From Rhizophagus sp. LPA8_4_AMF (Eukaryota > Glomeromycota > Glomeromycetes > Glomerales > Glomeraceae), in NCBI GenBank assembly GCA_021464525.1, contig JADRCO010000488.1, forward strand, positions 1-32,507: DNA of 32,507 nt, in the 5' to 3' direction. The position numbers were made by a program, and so were the translations under genes. How positions within the stretch are numbered: the first letter of the stretch is position 1; every line of letters starts with the position of its first letter. The notes beneath the pieces were generated by a model, which saw only the letters and a list, made by a program, of their open reading frames with translations, was not told the origin of the DNA and did no database searches. Below, piece after piece: positions 9,589-19,686 of the stretch.

Positions 9589-9804
9589 CGACGTGGATCG
9601 AGAACATTCCTTCAGCTAAATTAAAAAGAATATTGAAGATAAATAGCCTTTTTTTACGACTTTATTTATTAAATTAAACTTACCGATCATTTATCTGCTG
9701 AAAAATTTGGTTATCCATCATTTCGTTGTGTTCCGGAATCTTTTTCAAAACAAGTCAGACCGGTGTCATAATTTCTTCATCGAAATTAACAATAATTGCA
9801 TCAA
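9589..9804 (-). pseudogene. unassigned two-exon gene relic, minus strand
   Basis: On the minus strand, exon 9804-9684 follows a T-rich acceptor and reads DAIIVNFDEEIMTPV, a TGA (9757-9755), then LVLKKIPEHNEMMDNQIFQQ, ending at a consensus GTAAGT donor. After a short intron a second exon near 9610-9590 can be joined as NVLDPR before another GTAAGT. Residue composition is gene-like and the splice sites are good, but the in-frame TGA breaks it. No family recognised. Confidence 0.4.
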
Positions 9805-10265
9805 CTTACAAGAAAAAAATCAAAACATGTTTTTTTAATAATAATATAAAGGTATTGTATATCGTTATTAATAGTTAATGTTAGTGGTATCTTTTTTTTT
9901 TTAATAAAATATTTGATCTTTTATTTTTTTTAAAAAATAATTTCATAAAAAACTCACCTATTTATTTGATTTTTGAATAAAAAAATTATTTTGGCGTATT
10001 CACGGATTTTTTTTTTCTTTTGTTTTCTTTTTTTGATTATCGGAACTTATATTCCGAATTCCAAAACGAATGAGTGAAAAGGGGGCCAAATCAATCCAAA
10101 AAAAGAAAATTTTTCTTTGATATGTACGTATTTCCTAAAATTATATTTATAACGTGTAATAAACTCGCGAAGTTTTGAATATTGTAATTATATCACAATT
10201 ATCTGCAGTAATATTTGTCCAAAATAGAACTTGTATAAACTTGTATAATTTTAGTTAAACCTAGA
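9805..10265. other. AT-rich spacer
   Basis: Long T and A tracts; no coding frame or structured repeat that I can support. Confidence 0.5.
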
Positions 10266-10569
10266 AAAGCTCTGATTGAAGGATTGAGGCTAATGAATCA
10301 AACGAATTTGGTGAATCTATAATTCGAAAATGGGAGAGTGCATGAAAAACGATCATAAGAACGGGTTTTTAATGATTTACAAATTAAGTCTCAACGCTTC
10401 ATTATGTTGCCGCAGTGCATAATTAGTAATACGTGATTGGTTGATTGATGATCAAGAATTTTTAAGCTATATAAATTTGGATTCTACGCGTTCCTTTTTG
10501 GAAAAAATTTACATGGTTATATAATCTAAAAGAAAAGATGTTATTGTTTTAGATCAGGGACTACTTTAA
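10266..10569 (+). pseudogene. unassigned coding relic with in-frame stops
   Basis: From 10266 one frame reads KALIEGLRLMNQTNLVNL, a TAA, FENGRVHEKRS, a TAA, then ERVFNDLQIKSQRFIMLPQ and a TGA at 10434. The neighbouring frame from 10435 gives DWLIDDQEFLSYINLDSTR and SFLEKIYMVI to a TAA, then KRKDVIVLDQG. The amino-acid mix is coding-like over 300 bp, but at least four stops and one shift interrupt it. Further on, about 10630-10669, a short stretch with a GTAAGT donor (APEKIPKT or a shifted frame) may be another exon. No family recognised. Confidence 0.35.
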
Positions 10570-10669
10570 TCAGGAAATTATGCAATTTAATATTATTGAT
10601 TATGCACATTATAACGTATTAGACGGTAAATTTTGAATGCGGTAGCACCCGAAAAGATACCAAAAACGC

Positions 10670-11805
10670 GTAAGTAAACAATTTTGTAAAACCTTCCAAA
10701 TTATCAAATTTTGTAAGAAATGACTGGTTCTTTTTCCTCCGGAATCCAAAAAGTACAAGTTTGATTTGAGCTATTTTATCAATTCAGGATCTCAATTAAT
10801 TAAACGCATTTTTAATTAATATCACCCCCGTATATTAATGATTTAATTTATGAAAAAAATATATATATATATTTATTTTATTCTATTTTCGTTTTTCCGA
10901 AATCCGGATTCCGAAAAATTCCTTTATCATTAAAGATTAATGCACGAGTAAGCGCATTGTTATTTATCATATTTCGAATCATTCAATGTGTCAGTTGACT
11001 TTCTTGTATACTTAAAATAAATTTTTGTAAAAAAAAAGAAAATTATTTTTAACGATCGAAAATTTTAAAATGATTTATTGCAGCGGATTTCGGAATTTCC
11101 AAGATCAAGAAAAGGTGACTTATTATGATTTAATTGTAAAAATACATTTTATTTAAATTATTCTAATAAAATTTTTTATAAAATAATAATTTGAATATAT
11201 GCATAAAAAGAGTCATACATATATTGTTTCACTGCATTTAAAAGAATATATAAATTTCTTTTTTAAATTATAAATATGTTATTTGGAATTTTTTTTTTCT
11301 TTGATACGTAGATAGGCAGATAGCGCATGTGTTTTGATCAATTGATCAAAAGATAATAAAAAAAACAATATCCGACTGGAATTAGTATCTCTTTACTGTA
11401 TAATTTATATTATAAATGTCCATTGTTTATATTATATAATTTATTTTGTCTTGATAGTAATAATAATAATCGGGGAGGAGATGGTAAAAAAGATTGAGAT
11501 TACCGTTAAAATCTACCGATTCGGACTCAACCTATTACATCAATATGTTTCATTATCAAGATATGTAATTTAATTTTCTAATATATTCGGTCCCGTACTC
11601 CCATGCTGCTCCTAAAATTATTGATTTCTAAAAAAATTTTAGATATGTTATTATGTACGCGATTAATGATAATTATATATAAATACGGTATTAAAACAAT
11701 TATTGGAAAAAGGCAAACCTTTTTTAAATTTTCGAATTTTTTGAAATCTTTTTTCCCTCCTTTTTTTTCATTTTTTTTTCAAATTTTTTTTTTTAAAAAA
11801 AAATA
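10670..11805. promoter_or_regulatory. region upstream of the HMG gene
   Basis: Mostly non-coding. Short GC-rich islets with TCCGGAATCC or CGAAATCCGG cores occur near 10738, 10898 and 11084, the latter two partly inverted copies of each other. From about 11720 to 11803 the strand is an almost pure T tract followed by A8 right before the HMG start codon, a typical fungal promoter/leader composition. No TATA box can be singled out. Confidence 0.35.
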
Positions 11806-12543
11806 ATGAAAGTAACAAATTATCAAAAATTTCTGAAGGTAATGAAAAATCCACCTCGTAAATTAAACATCGAACTCGATGATCTTTTACTAAATATTTA
11901 TAATAATAATCCTTACACTCTTTATCGTCGTAATGAAATAATACGCCTTAAACAAACGGATCCCGACGTTAATAATTTTAATGTATTATTAACTAAGATG
12001 TGGAACAATGAATCTGATGAAGTTAAAGGATTTTACAAAATCTTAGCGATTGAGGGAAATCGTCGGTTTAAATTGAGATATCAACAATTGTTAAATTCAC
12101 AAATGCAACAATTATATGAATATTACCAACAACAACTATCCTCATCCCTATCATACGGACACCATCAAACGCAACCACAATTACCACCATCACAATTGCA
12201 ATACTACTGGCAATTATATCAAATGCCAAATGAATTTTACTCGTATCCACTATCATATGAATATAGCCAACCACAACCGCAACCGCTATCTCAACCATTA
12301 TCTCAACCGCATCAGCAACAACAACAACCGCAACAACCGCAACAGCAATCGCAACCTCATCTAATATCACATCCACTACCGACATACCAACTGCAGCCAC
12401 AACCACAACAAGAAGAATTCCTGCAACCATATAAATTGTGCAGATCACAACAAGATGAACCACTTCAGCTGCAATCGAATGAACCAAGTGAACAACATGG
12501 ACAATCGCAGTTACCAATTCCATATGACTTTTATTTTTATTAA
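11806..12543 (+). CDS. MATA-HMG-like HMG-box protein with Gln/Pro-rich tail
   Basis: A single 245-residue frame starting ATGAAAGTAACA after an A-rich leader. Residues about 33-97 form an HMG box: NPYTLYRRNEI at the first helix (the position where MATA-HMG boxes carry NxFxxYR), then NVLLTKMWNNES with the conserved Trp66, and DEVKGFYKILAIEGNRRF for the third helix. This arrangement matches fungal MATA-HMG domains, sequence-specific DNA-bending factors related to mating-type regulators, whose family is strongly expanded in Rhizophagus. Residues about 98-245 are low-complexity, rich in Gln, Pro, Ser and Tyr (QPLSQPLSQPHQQQQQPQQP and similar) and could act as an activation or aggregation-prone region. 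No intron, stop or shift. The box lacks some usual basic residues in its first helix, so DNA binding may be weakened. Frames overlapping it on both strands are shadows of the CAA/CAG repeats. Confidence 0.8.
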   Translation: MKVTNYQKFLKVMKNPPRKLNIELDDLLLNIYNNNPYTLYRRNEIIRLKQTDPDVNNFNVLLTKMWNNESDEVKGFYKILAIEGNRRFKLRYQQLLNSQMQQLYEYYQQQLSSSLSYGHHQTQPQLPPSQLQYYWQLYQMPNEFYSYPLSYEYSQPQPQPLSQPLSQPHQQQQQPQQPQQQSQPHLISHPLPTYQLQPQPQQEEFLQPYKLCRSQQDEPLQLQSNEPSEQHGQSQLPIPYDFYFY

Positions 12544-12654
12544 GTATCCGAATAAGTATATCATCTTAAAATGTCTTAATTTTTTATATTTTCTTCAAGA
12601 GATAAATTTCTCTTAACTTTTTTTATCATAAGATTAATTATAAGAAAAAAAATT

Positions 12655-12660
12655 AATAAA
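12655..12660 (+). terminator. possible polyadenylation signal of the HMG gene
   Basis: AATAAA about 110 bp after the HMG stop codon, within an AT-rich 3' region; a second AATAAA lies near 12719. The phrase ATCATAAGATTAATT is repeated at about 12625 and 12692. Confidence 0.4.
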
Positions 12661-12729
12661 TATTATAATATTTTTTATCATAAGAGTTTATATCATAAGA
12701 TTAATTGTAATTTGTAAGAATAAATAGTA

Positions 12730-13332
12730 TTATTTTATAATGCTGGCAATGCCTAAGACGATCAGTACCGAACTTTCATTGCTCGTTTAATGTTAGATCC
12801 GCTCAAAATTTTCATCTATTTTATCAAAGCTAGACAATGGATTTGTTAAGACCTTTACTATTGAAAAAAAAATGGAAACTGTTAAGTATAAAGCATAGTT
12901 TCCCATATTCAATGATAACGTAAAATTTTATAAAATTTTAATGATAACTTAGGATTACACAAATCTTTATAATATTATGTGTTTTTACGCCGTGTTCAAA
13001 ATAAATTTGTGAAACATGATTTTATTTAAATAATGAATTATCGCTCATTTCTCATTTGCGATTTTCTCACTGTGATAATCTCATTGATTCTTGTGAATTT
13101 CTCGCTGTAACTTTTTTCTACCAAACGTATTCATCAAGAAAAAAATGTCTACATACACTTCAGTATGAACGAAATAATTTTATTATTTATAAAATTATAA
13201 TTTATTCACACTATTGAAACGCGTATACTGTAATTCTCACTAAAGTACTCGCAAAACAAACCACCCGCTTTTAGAGAGTCTGTATCAACAATTAAGATAC
13301 AATTTGCCGTTGTCAGAGGTCGTTATGTTACA
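12730..13332. other. spacer between the HMG gene and the EED relic
   Basis: Mostly AT-rich, with TCTCATT/CTCGCTGT-type pyrimidine repeats at 13040-13110. The stretch 13268-13332 is open in the frame that continues into the EED relic and may be more of it, but shows no clear family residues. Confidence 0.35.
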
Positions 13333-14589
13333 CCGTTACTCGCCGTAGCTGTCGTTATTAAAATTATAAATATGTCGGGCCTGTCATAAAGGTATAATAA
13401 TATATTTATATTACGATTTGATTTAATTAAAGATAAACTGCTGTATGACTAAATCCTTAAATGAAACGGGGGTGTAAGTTCGATATAATTCGACTTTATT
13501 TTGATTGACATTATAATGAATTTTTATAATTAAAAGATTTAAAATTTTTAATAATATATATAGGAGATACATGAGATGAAGTTCCACCACAGAGACCCAC
13601 CTTTACTTTTTTTGGCAAGTAAAGATCTCTCTATACGTTTGTGGAATCTCAGGACTATGCGTGCGATCATCTGAGCCGCCGGTAAGCATTGTAATGTTAC
13701 TTTATCACTGTAAAACACTTCTTTTTAGATGTGTGCTTATTAGAATTTAATTCTTTAGGATGTACAATCTATCCGGAAACTTCTTGCCATCTTCCGGAAT
13801 AGATTACACGATAAAAATATTGTCGTTATGTACGCCAGTAATGAAGTATACAATAGTCTTCAATTCCAAAACCTTCGTCGTCTTCGGGCGGCACGCCATC
13901 AAAGGTAGTGGCGGTTCACTATCCTATATTTTCAACAGCCGGAGTACACAGCAACTTTGTGGGTTGTGTAAGACGGTACGGTGATCTCTTACTGACAAGA
14001 TGTGCTCATAGCGCAAGGATTCTGCTTTGGAAGCTTGATGTAAAATCAGTGGCTTCCGATAATTCTAACATCATAACGGTATTTGTAGATGGATCAGCTG
14101 CTCCTAGTAAGGTAAGAATAAGTGATATAACTTTTTAAATTTTATCTAGTAAATTTATGGATTTCTTTCTTTGTATTTAACTTTCTAGCAACAATCAAGC
14201 TTCGATATAATTTATAAATTCGAATTCATTCATTGTGATCTTTGGTTCCGGTCCCTTCGACTTAGAATGTCGTGTGACTATCGAATGCTTGCAATGGGGA
14301 ATCAAGCGGGAAAAATTTATTTGTGGGACTTTCTAGATATCTTTGATTATAGTGACTACTATGTCGAAAAGAAAAAGGCAGAATATCAGGAGATAAAAAA
14401 GGAAAAGCTGTTGTAAAAAAGAAAAAGAGTAATAAAAAAGACTAATAAGATGACGAAAAAAAAGTCTAATAATAATGTATCAGCAGTTCTCGGAACCTAT
14501 TATCTTTAGTTCAGCACGTGACAGCACAAATAGTTTTTCAAGTGGTAGCAGCTTGTGATAATGGTTCGTTTTGGTTTGGAAAGGTGTTG
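13333..14589 (+). pseudogene. decayed Polycomb PRC2 subunit EED (ESC/FIE family, WD40)
   Basis: EED is the WD40 subunit of Polycomb repressive complex 2; it binds H3K27me3 and activates the methyltransferase. Segments in family order: PLLAVAVVIKIIN (13333-13371); exon 13564-13681 with EIHEMKFHHRDPPLLFLASK then DLSIRLWNLRTM; 13769-13828 LSGNFLPSSGIDYTIKILSL; exon ending at 14111 with HYPIFSTAGVHSNFVGCVRR and YGDLLLTR; exon 14189-14416 with FIHCDLWF and MLAMGNQAGKIYLWD. The remnant of the last blade reads VVAACDNGSFW (14542-14574). Acceptor TTCTAG and donors GTAAGC and GTAAGA are intact. Damage: TAA at 13387, TGA at 13672-13674, frame changes between 13830 and 13880, a TAA at 14414 before the last blade, and indels within it. 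HYPIFSTxxxHxNFVxCV and the GNQxGKxYxWD motif are diagnostic of EED rather than a generic WD40 protein. Confidence 0.85.
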
Positions 14590-15272
14590 GTAATAGCGTA
14601 AATCTGAAATCATAATTTACTATACTCTTAGAAAAATTATATATATTTTCGATGTTGTATGCGTATAAATGTTTACTGCATGAAATAATATTACTATTAC
14701 TTAAATAGTAATTTAGAATTTGTATTAGACCTCTGCTGAACAATAAATTATTATCATTCGTCAGCTTAAAAGAGTATTTTTACTATTGTGTGATTATATT
14801 ATCAACTCATGATTCAGAAACATAATGAAAAGAAATAATGATCCTTTTCGTAAGTATAATATTCATCATTCCACTTAACGCCAAAAAAAATATATATTAT
14901 ATCAGATTATTGATTTATTAATATTAATTTTGTAAACCGTCATGAAATTTAACAAAAACACCCCCATCACACTTGTCTCTGAAAAAAATTCTCCATACAA
15001 GCTTGCTACCCTAAATGACTACTATACTTTAAATTGGTTGTACAACTAGATTATATATATGTAAAGGTATGAGTGATAATGTCAATTCATTTGTACAAAG
15101 TCTGGAAAACTCTTGCCAATGATAATCTGAAGCTACCGAGTAAAATAATAAAAATGTCAAAGATGGGAAAGAATTTTCATTGTTAATAAATTACGTAATA
15201 TGTATGTTCGATTATACATTAAAAATCTACCTGTTATATTAGTACACTTTTTCCCCAGATTAATTTTAATAG
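14590..15272. other. AT-rich spacer after the EED relic
   Basis: No coding signal that can be supported and no RNA gene. Contains a short C-run and TA-rich tracts only. Confidence 0.5.
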
Positions 15273-15440
15273 TATTCGGACCCTTTCAAGTACTTGGATC
15301 TCAGAACTGGATCTCTTAAAAAGCGCTTCGACTATTTTGAATTTCAATCTTTAAAACGAGCTTTGCACAACTTTTTATCGATGAATGGAAATGGCTCTAC
15401 TATGCTGATTCATCAGCATCAAAATCACTTTTGGTATTAA
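15273..15440 (+). pseudogene. unassigned coding-like fragment
   Basis: After an acceptor-like TTTTAATAG, a 55-codon frame reads YSDPFKYLDLRTGSLKKRFD then YFEFQSLKRALHNFLSMNG and ends NHFWY with TAA. A second frame over the same DNA (FAQLFIDEWKWLYYADSS) is also open at the 3' end, so the true frame is uncertain. A 38-codon ATG frame at 15513-15629 lies downstream in the same phase (TIQQNPLTQARNSSTSYAV) and might be a further piece. No family recognised. Confidence 0.3.
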
Positions 15441-15629
15441 GCAGAGTTTCTATTTGATGAAAAAAATAATTAATAAAAATTCAATTAATAAAACTGAATA
15501 ATTAACATTTACATGATGGTTCGGACAATTCAACAGAATCCATTAACGCAGGCAAGAAATTCATCCACATCTTATGCAGTCTCAGGCTTAAATTTACAGA
15601 TTTATCTTAAACTCCTTCAATCTGATTAA

Positions 15630-16856
15630 ATATCTTTCTTTACTTTAAATGATACGAGAATTGAATATTAATTAGTAATTAAAATATTCTATATATTATT
15701 TAAGATCTTAAATTATGAAAAATGTTAAATTTACCCATGTGATATTATCACGCGTCTGTTACAGATATCTCTTTCATCAATAATATAATAATATACACGT
15801 ACGCTGCATCATTCTTAGGGTACACTCCAGTGACTCCACTCTGATATATTCTAAGATAGACTAATATCTCACATAACATTTGTCGTGTCTTTTAATGAAG
15901 AAAACCGACATTTAACATAATAAAATCTTAAAGAGTTTGAAAGAAAAAAAAAGTTAACCAAACGAATATACCTGTATCCAAAATTTAGGACGGTAAATGT
16001 TCTTTTTGAAATAAATTGGATCTACCTACTATCTTCTGAGAGTGAATGTTCCGAAATCTAGACCTTCTCTTTTACATTAATACTTAATTAACTTAAAGTA
16101 TTTTGTTCCTCGGTTCGTTCAGTATTAGATGATAACAATAAAACTGATATTGAAAAAAAAATATTACTTGTAAAAGGTTTTTGAAACACGAATTCAAGAA
16201 ATATAACATTGTCTTTTTTTAAGAATAAGAGATTGATTGAACAAATGTAAAAAGCTATACCTACAGTGTATTATTATCATTATTATATTAACGAGTATCT
16301 AACGGTCGGTTTAATTTAAAAGAAAAGTATTAATCGTATGATTGAAACACGCAGTGAGCCTTAATAAAAATTAAAGGTCAAATATCAAATAATTTTAAAT
16401 TATATTTCGGTAATTATGTATGGAAAATCTGTGGATAATCCGTGGATAATCCTTTAATATATCCATGGACCATGGATACTCTAAAAAATAGGGAGGATAT
16501 CTTAACTCTCAATTTTGATATTCAAAAAAATAATTATATTTTCATTTACGAACTTTAAAATATTTTTTTGAAAACCTTTCCTTTTAATGGAACTGGGAGG
16601 AGTTTGGAGGACTTTTAGGTAAATAGTGGGAACAATATTAATTCATAATGATTTTTTTAATCAGAACAGCATGGATAGAGATTATCCGTTCAAATTTTTG
16701 ATATCTATGGATTCTATGGATGGCATGGATATATGAATTTAGTATGGATCTAAATTCATACTCTTTTAAGACCTGATTTGTAATTCCCGATTTTTAGTCA
16801 TATTGAAGTTAAAAGGAGGGTTTGTTTAATTTTGCGAACCATTATCTCTAATTGCA
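15630..16856. other. intergenic region with several palindromes
   Basis: No supported gene. Palindromes: GTGATA-T-TATCAC at 15739-15751 touching an ACGCGT at 15750-15755; a direct pair of GTGGATAATCC at 16431-16452; ATCCATGG-A-CCATGGAT at 16461-16477; and perfect 10-bp arms ATGAATTTAG/CTAAATTCAT around a 7-base loop at 16733-16759. The recurring (C/T)ATGGAT words between 16431 and 16759 suggest a worn repeat element with hairpin ends. Confidence 0.45.
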
Positions 16857-17133
16857 GAAGCCACCCCACGTGATGTCACCTCGTTGGGAGCTTTCTCAGA
16901 TGCCTCAGATGACGATGACGTTAAGAACAAAATTATTTTAGACACAACACATACATATGATAGCAGCTTTACTAATAGATACACTATGATTCTGACGATC
17001 AAGAAAATATCTTACTTAGTCTACATATCATTGAAGCTAGTATAGGTTATCAAAGCGAGTCATAGCATGTCAAAGAAAATACAATACCTCAAGAACGGAA
17101 AGCAATAATAGAGCTAGATACGCCACCACATCG
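16857..17133 (+). pseudogene. unassigned acidic coding relic
   Basis: After a TTGCAG acceptor the frame reads EATPRDVTSLGAFSDASDDD then KNKIILDTTHTYDSSF. In the next frame it continues with YDSDDQENILLSLHIIEAS, YQSES, TAG, and NTIPQERKAIIELDTPPHR. An acidic Asp/Ser/Glu-rich protein fragment with one frameshift and one stop is the simplest reading. No family recognised. Confidence 0.35.
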
Positions 17134-17204
17134 AATGTTAATTTTTATATATTTATATATTTTTTTCTTTTTATTTTTTTTTAAAAAAAAAGTTTACAAT
17201 AAAC

Positions 17205-17595
17205 GTGTTTGATTTTGATGCAATTATTTTTAATTTCATGATACACCAGATATTACAAAGTGAATATTCCACCTTCAGAAAAATGTCCCACAGTTTCGTT
17301 CGGCTATTGCTGCCGTTTAGTCCCCGACGTTTAAGGAAGATAAAGACAATGAAGTTATTACCTATTGAACTACTTCCAATGACACGATCTAGTGGAATGT
17401 GCGTTCGTAAAGTGTCGAATGCGCTCCTTGTATTTTCATTGTCCAGAATGTTTCAAAAAATTGTTTTACACCACGATATATCAAAAGATACGAATAAAGA
17501 AAAGTTTCTCTTTCAATTCAAATATAAGTAAAAATATGTTTCTGTTGATTGTGAAAATGGAGATAGGAATTTATCAAAAAATTGCAATGATGTGA
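17205..17595 (+). pseudogene. unassigned Cys-containing coding relic
   Basis: Two overlapping frames (17205-17531 and 17392-17595) cover a segment with more balanced composition than its flanks. The second contains ECAFVKCRMRSLYFHCPECF, with Cys pairs that could be part of a zinc-binding site; upstream, in yet another frame, CPTVSFGYCCRLVPD adds more Cys. A former zinc-binding protein split by frameshifts is possible, but neither frame is convincing alone. Confidence 0.3.
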
Positions 17596-17811
17596 TTCAA
17601 TTATAGTTTAAAATTAAATGAATAAAATGAATATAAAGGTAAATTATTGAAGAATTACAAATACAATAAAGTATAACATAAAAAAAAAAAAAAATTACAT
17701 AAAAAAGAATCTAAGGATTGAATTTACACATAAGAAGATTCTCCTGTTTAAATTGTGTACAATTGGGTAAAATGATTATTATCGTGATAGGAAAAATAAT
17801 TTTAAACCCAG

Positions 17812-18070
17812 GAATGTCTCGACAGACTGAGAAGGGTTAATAATTAGTCAATTAAAAAAATATAATTTTTTAATAGGGGGGCTGCTGGAGACCAGTCCAT
17901 CTGATCCATGTGTGTGAATTACACATATGGTGAGTGTACAATAATAATGAATGTCTCGACAGATTGAGAAGGGTTAATAATTAGTCAATGTAAAAAATAT
18001 AATTTTTTAAAAGGGGCTGCTGGAGACCAGTCCATCTGATCCATGTGTGTGAATTACATATATGGTGAGT
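17812..18070 (+). repeat. tandem duplication of a 122-124 bp unit
   Basis: GAATGTCTCGACAGA-TGAGAAGGGTTAATAATTAGTC begins at 17812 and again at 17949. Both copies run through an A/T tract, the shared GGGGCTGCTGGAGACCAG phrase and ATCTGATCCATGTGTGTG to ATGGTGAGT (17935 and 18070). Only a handful of differences separate them, so the duplication is recent or conserved. The imperfect palindrome TGTGTGAATTACACA sits near each copy's end. No convincing coding frame. Confidence 0.85.
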
Positions 18071-18632
18071 TTTCTCTAAATAAATTGGCTTTTCGTAACT
18101 TTACGAGTTCTGGAGCCATGAGAGTTGCTCTTGATTTGACAATTAAAAAGAGCGAGGATCTTTGATTATGCTGAAAATCGTAACATTCTATCCAATCGTG
18201 ACTGACTGATGATTAAGCGACTCCACCTGCCTAGTGCAATTATGTCGTTCTCTTCTCATTCGACTAATAGATAACACATGACTAATAATAATACTATAAC
18301 GATGGAATGTCACATTATATCTTTTAAAAAAAATGCTAAATCGCATCTATATCACTATTCAACATCTTCCATTTCAGATAATAATGTTATAACAATAGGA
18401 AGGTATGAAATATAATAATAATTATATATGAATCCAGTGTATGTTAAGGGTACCAGAGTGATACTGGATAGTGGATACTAGTATTTTGAAATCTTTTTAA
18501 TAAATTAATAATATAATAACCGGTCATAAAGGAGCTTGTTTAGAAAAGAGAAAGTGGAATTCTTCAACAAAATATATGTTCCATCGGAACTATATGTTTA
18601 AAAGCCAATAATACTTTTTTTCCCAACAGGGT
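18071..18632. other. spacer
   Basis: No supported gene. ATCCAGTGTAT and ATACTGGAT (about 18433 and 18461) form a small imperfect hairpin. Confidence 0.4.
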
Positions 18633-18704
18633 GGGGAATGGACATTTGGCCCAGCTATTGGGGAAATGTCCTTTAGCCCAATTGTTGGGGGATGGCCTTT
18701 GGCC
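18633..18704 (+). repeat. 27-bp minisatellite, about 2.7 copies
   Basis: GGGGAATGGACATTTGGCCC starts at 18633; diverged copies begin at 18660 and 18687, giving an exact 27-bp period. The copies keep a TTTGGCC or TTTAGCCC core. Confidence 0.7.
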
Positions 18705-18829
18705 AGTTAAACCAGTTATGGTAGCGCCAAGTGTTTATGTATGAAATAAAATGAGGGCGTAAGGCCATAATGGGCTAAGTCGCTAAGATGGTTGATGACT
18801 GCGGCTAGGTTGGCTTGGCACAATGAGGC

Positions 18830-18972
18830 GAGGTTTTTTGTGAGGTTAAGTTAGGAGGTTTATGAAATTTGTGAGGTTTGAGAGGTTCGTGAATTTGTTA
18901 TGAGGTTTTGAGGATTGAGAGGTTGAGAAGTTTGAAAGATTTAGAGAGGTTTTCGAGGTTCGCGAGTTTGTT
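18830..18972 (+). repeat. irregular GAGGTT repeat cluster, G-skewed
   Basis: GAGGTT occurs nine times in about 140 bp at irregular spacing, often as GTGAGGTT or GAGAGGTT. The strand is extremely asymmetric: 18841-18900 contains 20 G and 1 C. The skew continues, with fewer GAGGTT words, to about 19110. Confidence 0.7.
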
Positions 18973-19460
18973 TATACCGTATAAGTTGTTATGGTTAATG
19001 AGATATTTGTAAAAGTTTGTTAATGATAGTGAAAGTTTATGAAAATTGTGGGTTTGTAAAGTTTTGTTGTAAAGTCAAGAAATAATTGAAAATAATTTGT
19101 TTTTTTTTTCGTTTTGTTTTGAAAGAGAAATGAAGATGGAATATTTAATATTTATAAATACTAAAACTCTGAAAAGATACATTGCGTAGTTGACCGTGTA
19201 GTGACACTAAACCAAAATCGTCACTCCAATTATCCAATATCCAATTTTATGCTTTCTTTTCAAAAAAAAGCAAGTCTTTTTCGCACGTGTAAACAAACAA
19301 ACAAATCAGTAAAATAAACAAACAGTTTTTGCGCATTGTAAATGGCTGATTATTTTTGTAAGCAGCCCAATCAATTATATTACGACATTTATGATCTACA
19401 ATATATAATAAAGGAAAGGTTTTTGATTGTTAAGCCTTTAATCGATAACAAAATTGAGGC
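18973..19460. other. spacer after the G-skewed block
   Basis: No coding frame. A CTTTTCAAAAAAAAG-type short inverted repeat lies near 19256; a similar CTTTTCAAAAAAGAAAAG hairpin recurs near 20223. Confidence 0.4.
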
Positions 19461-19492
19461 AAAAAATTCAAGAATCTAGGCTTGAATTTTTT
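19461..19492. other. perfect 12-bp hairpin
   Basis: Arms AAAAAATTCAAG (19461-19472) and CTTGAATTTTTT (19481-19492) around the 8-base loop AATCTAGG. The 3' arm runs on into a T tract. Confidence 0.75.
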
Positions 19493-19647
19493 TTATATTT
19501 TTTTCAAATAAATTTTTTTTTTTTATTTGATTATAATTAATTAATTGTATTAATAAATATTTATTTTTTTATTTATTAATTAAAAAATAAAATCAAAAAA
19601 GTAAGAAAAAACAAAAAAAAAAGAGGCACAGTAATAAGGCTTTTTGA

Positions 19648-19686
19648 ATCCGTAAATATTATTATTAATGAATAATATTTACGGAT
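19648..19686. other. perfect 16-bp hairpin
   Basis: Arms ATCCGTAAATATTATT (19648-19663) and AATAATATTTACGGAT (19671-19686) with a 7-base loop. Perfect complementarity over 16 bp suggests recent origin or selection. Confidence 0.8.

Noticed and set aside
12068-12523. Minus-strand frame of 151 residues, Val/Ile/Ala-rich
   Set aside because: It is the complement of the CAA/CAT-rich repeat region of the HMG gene; its hydrophobic composition follows from that.
13672-14416. Possibility that in-frame TGA/TAA codons are recoded rather than nonsense
   Set aside because: Both intact genes end normally with TAA, and the relics also carry frameshifts and missing segments that recoding cannot explain.
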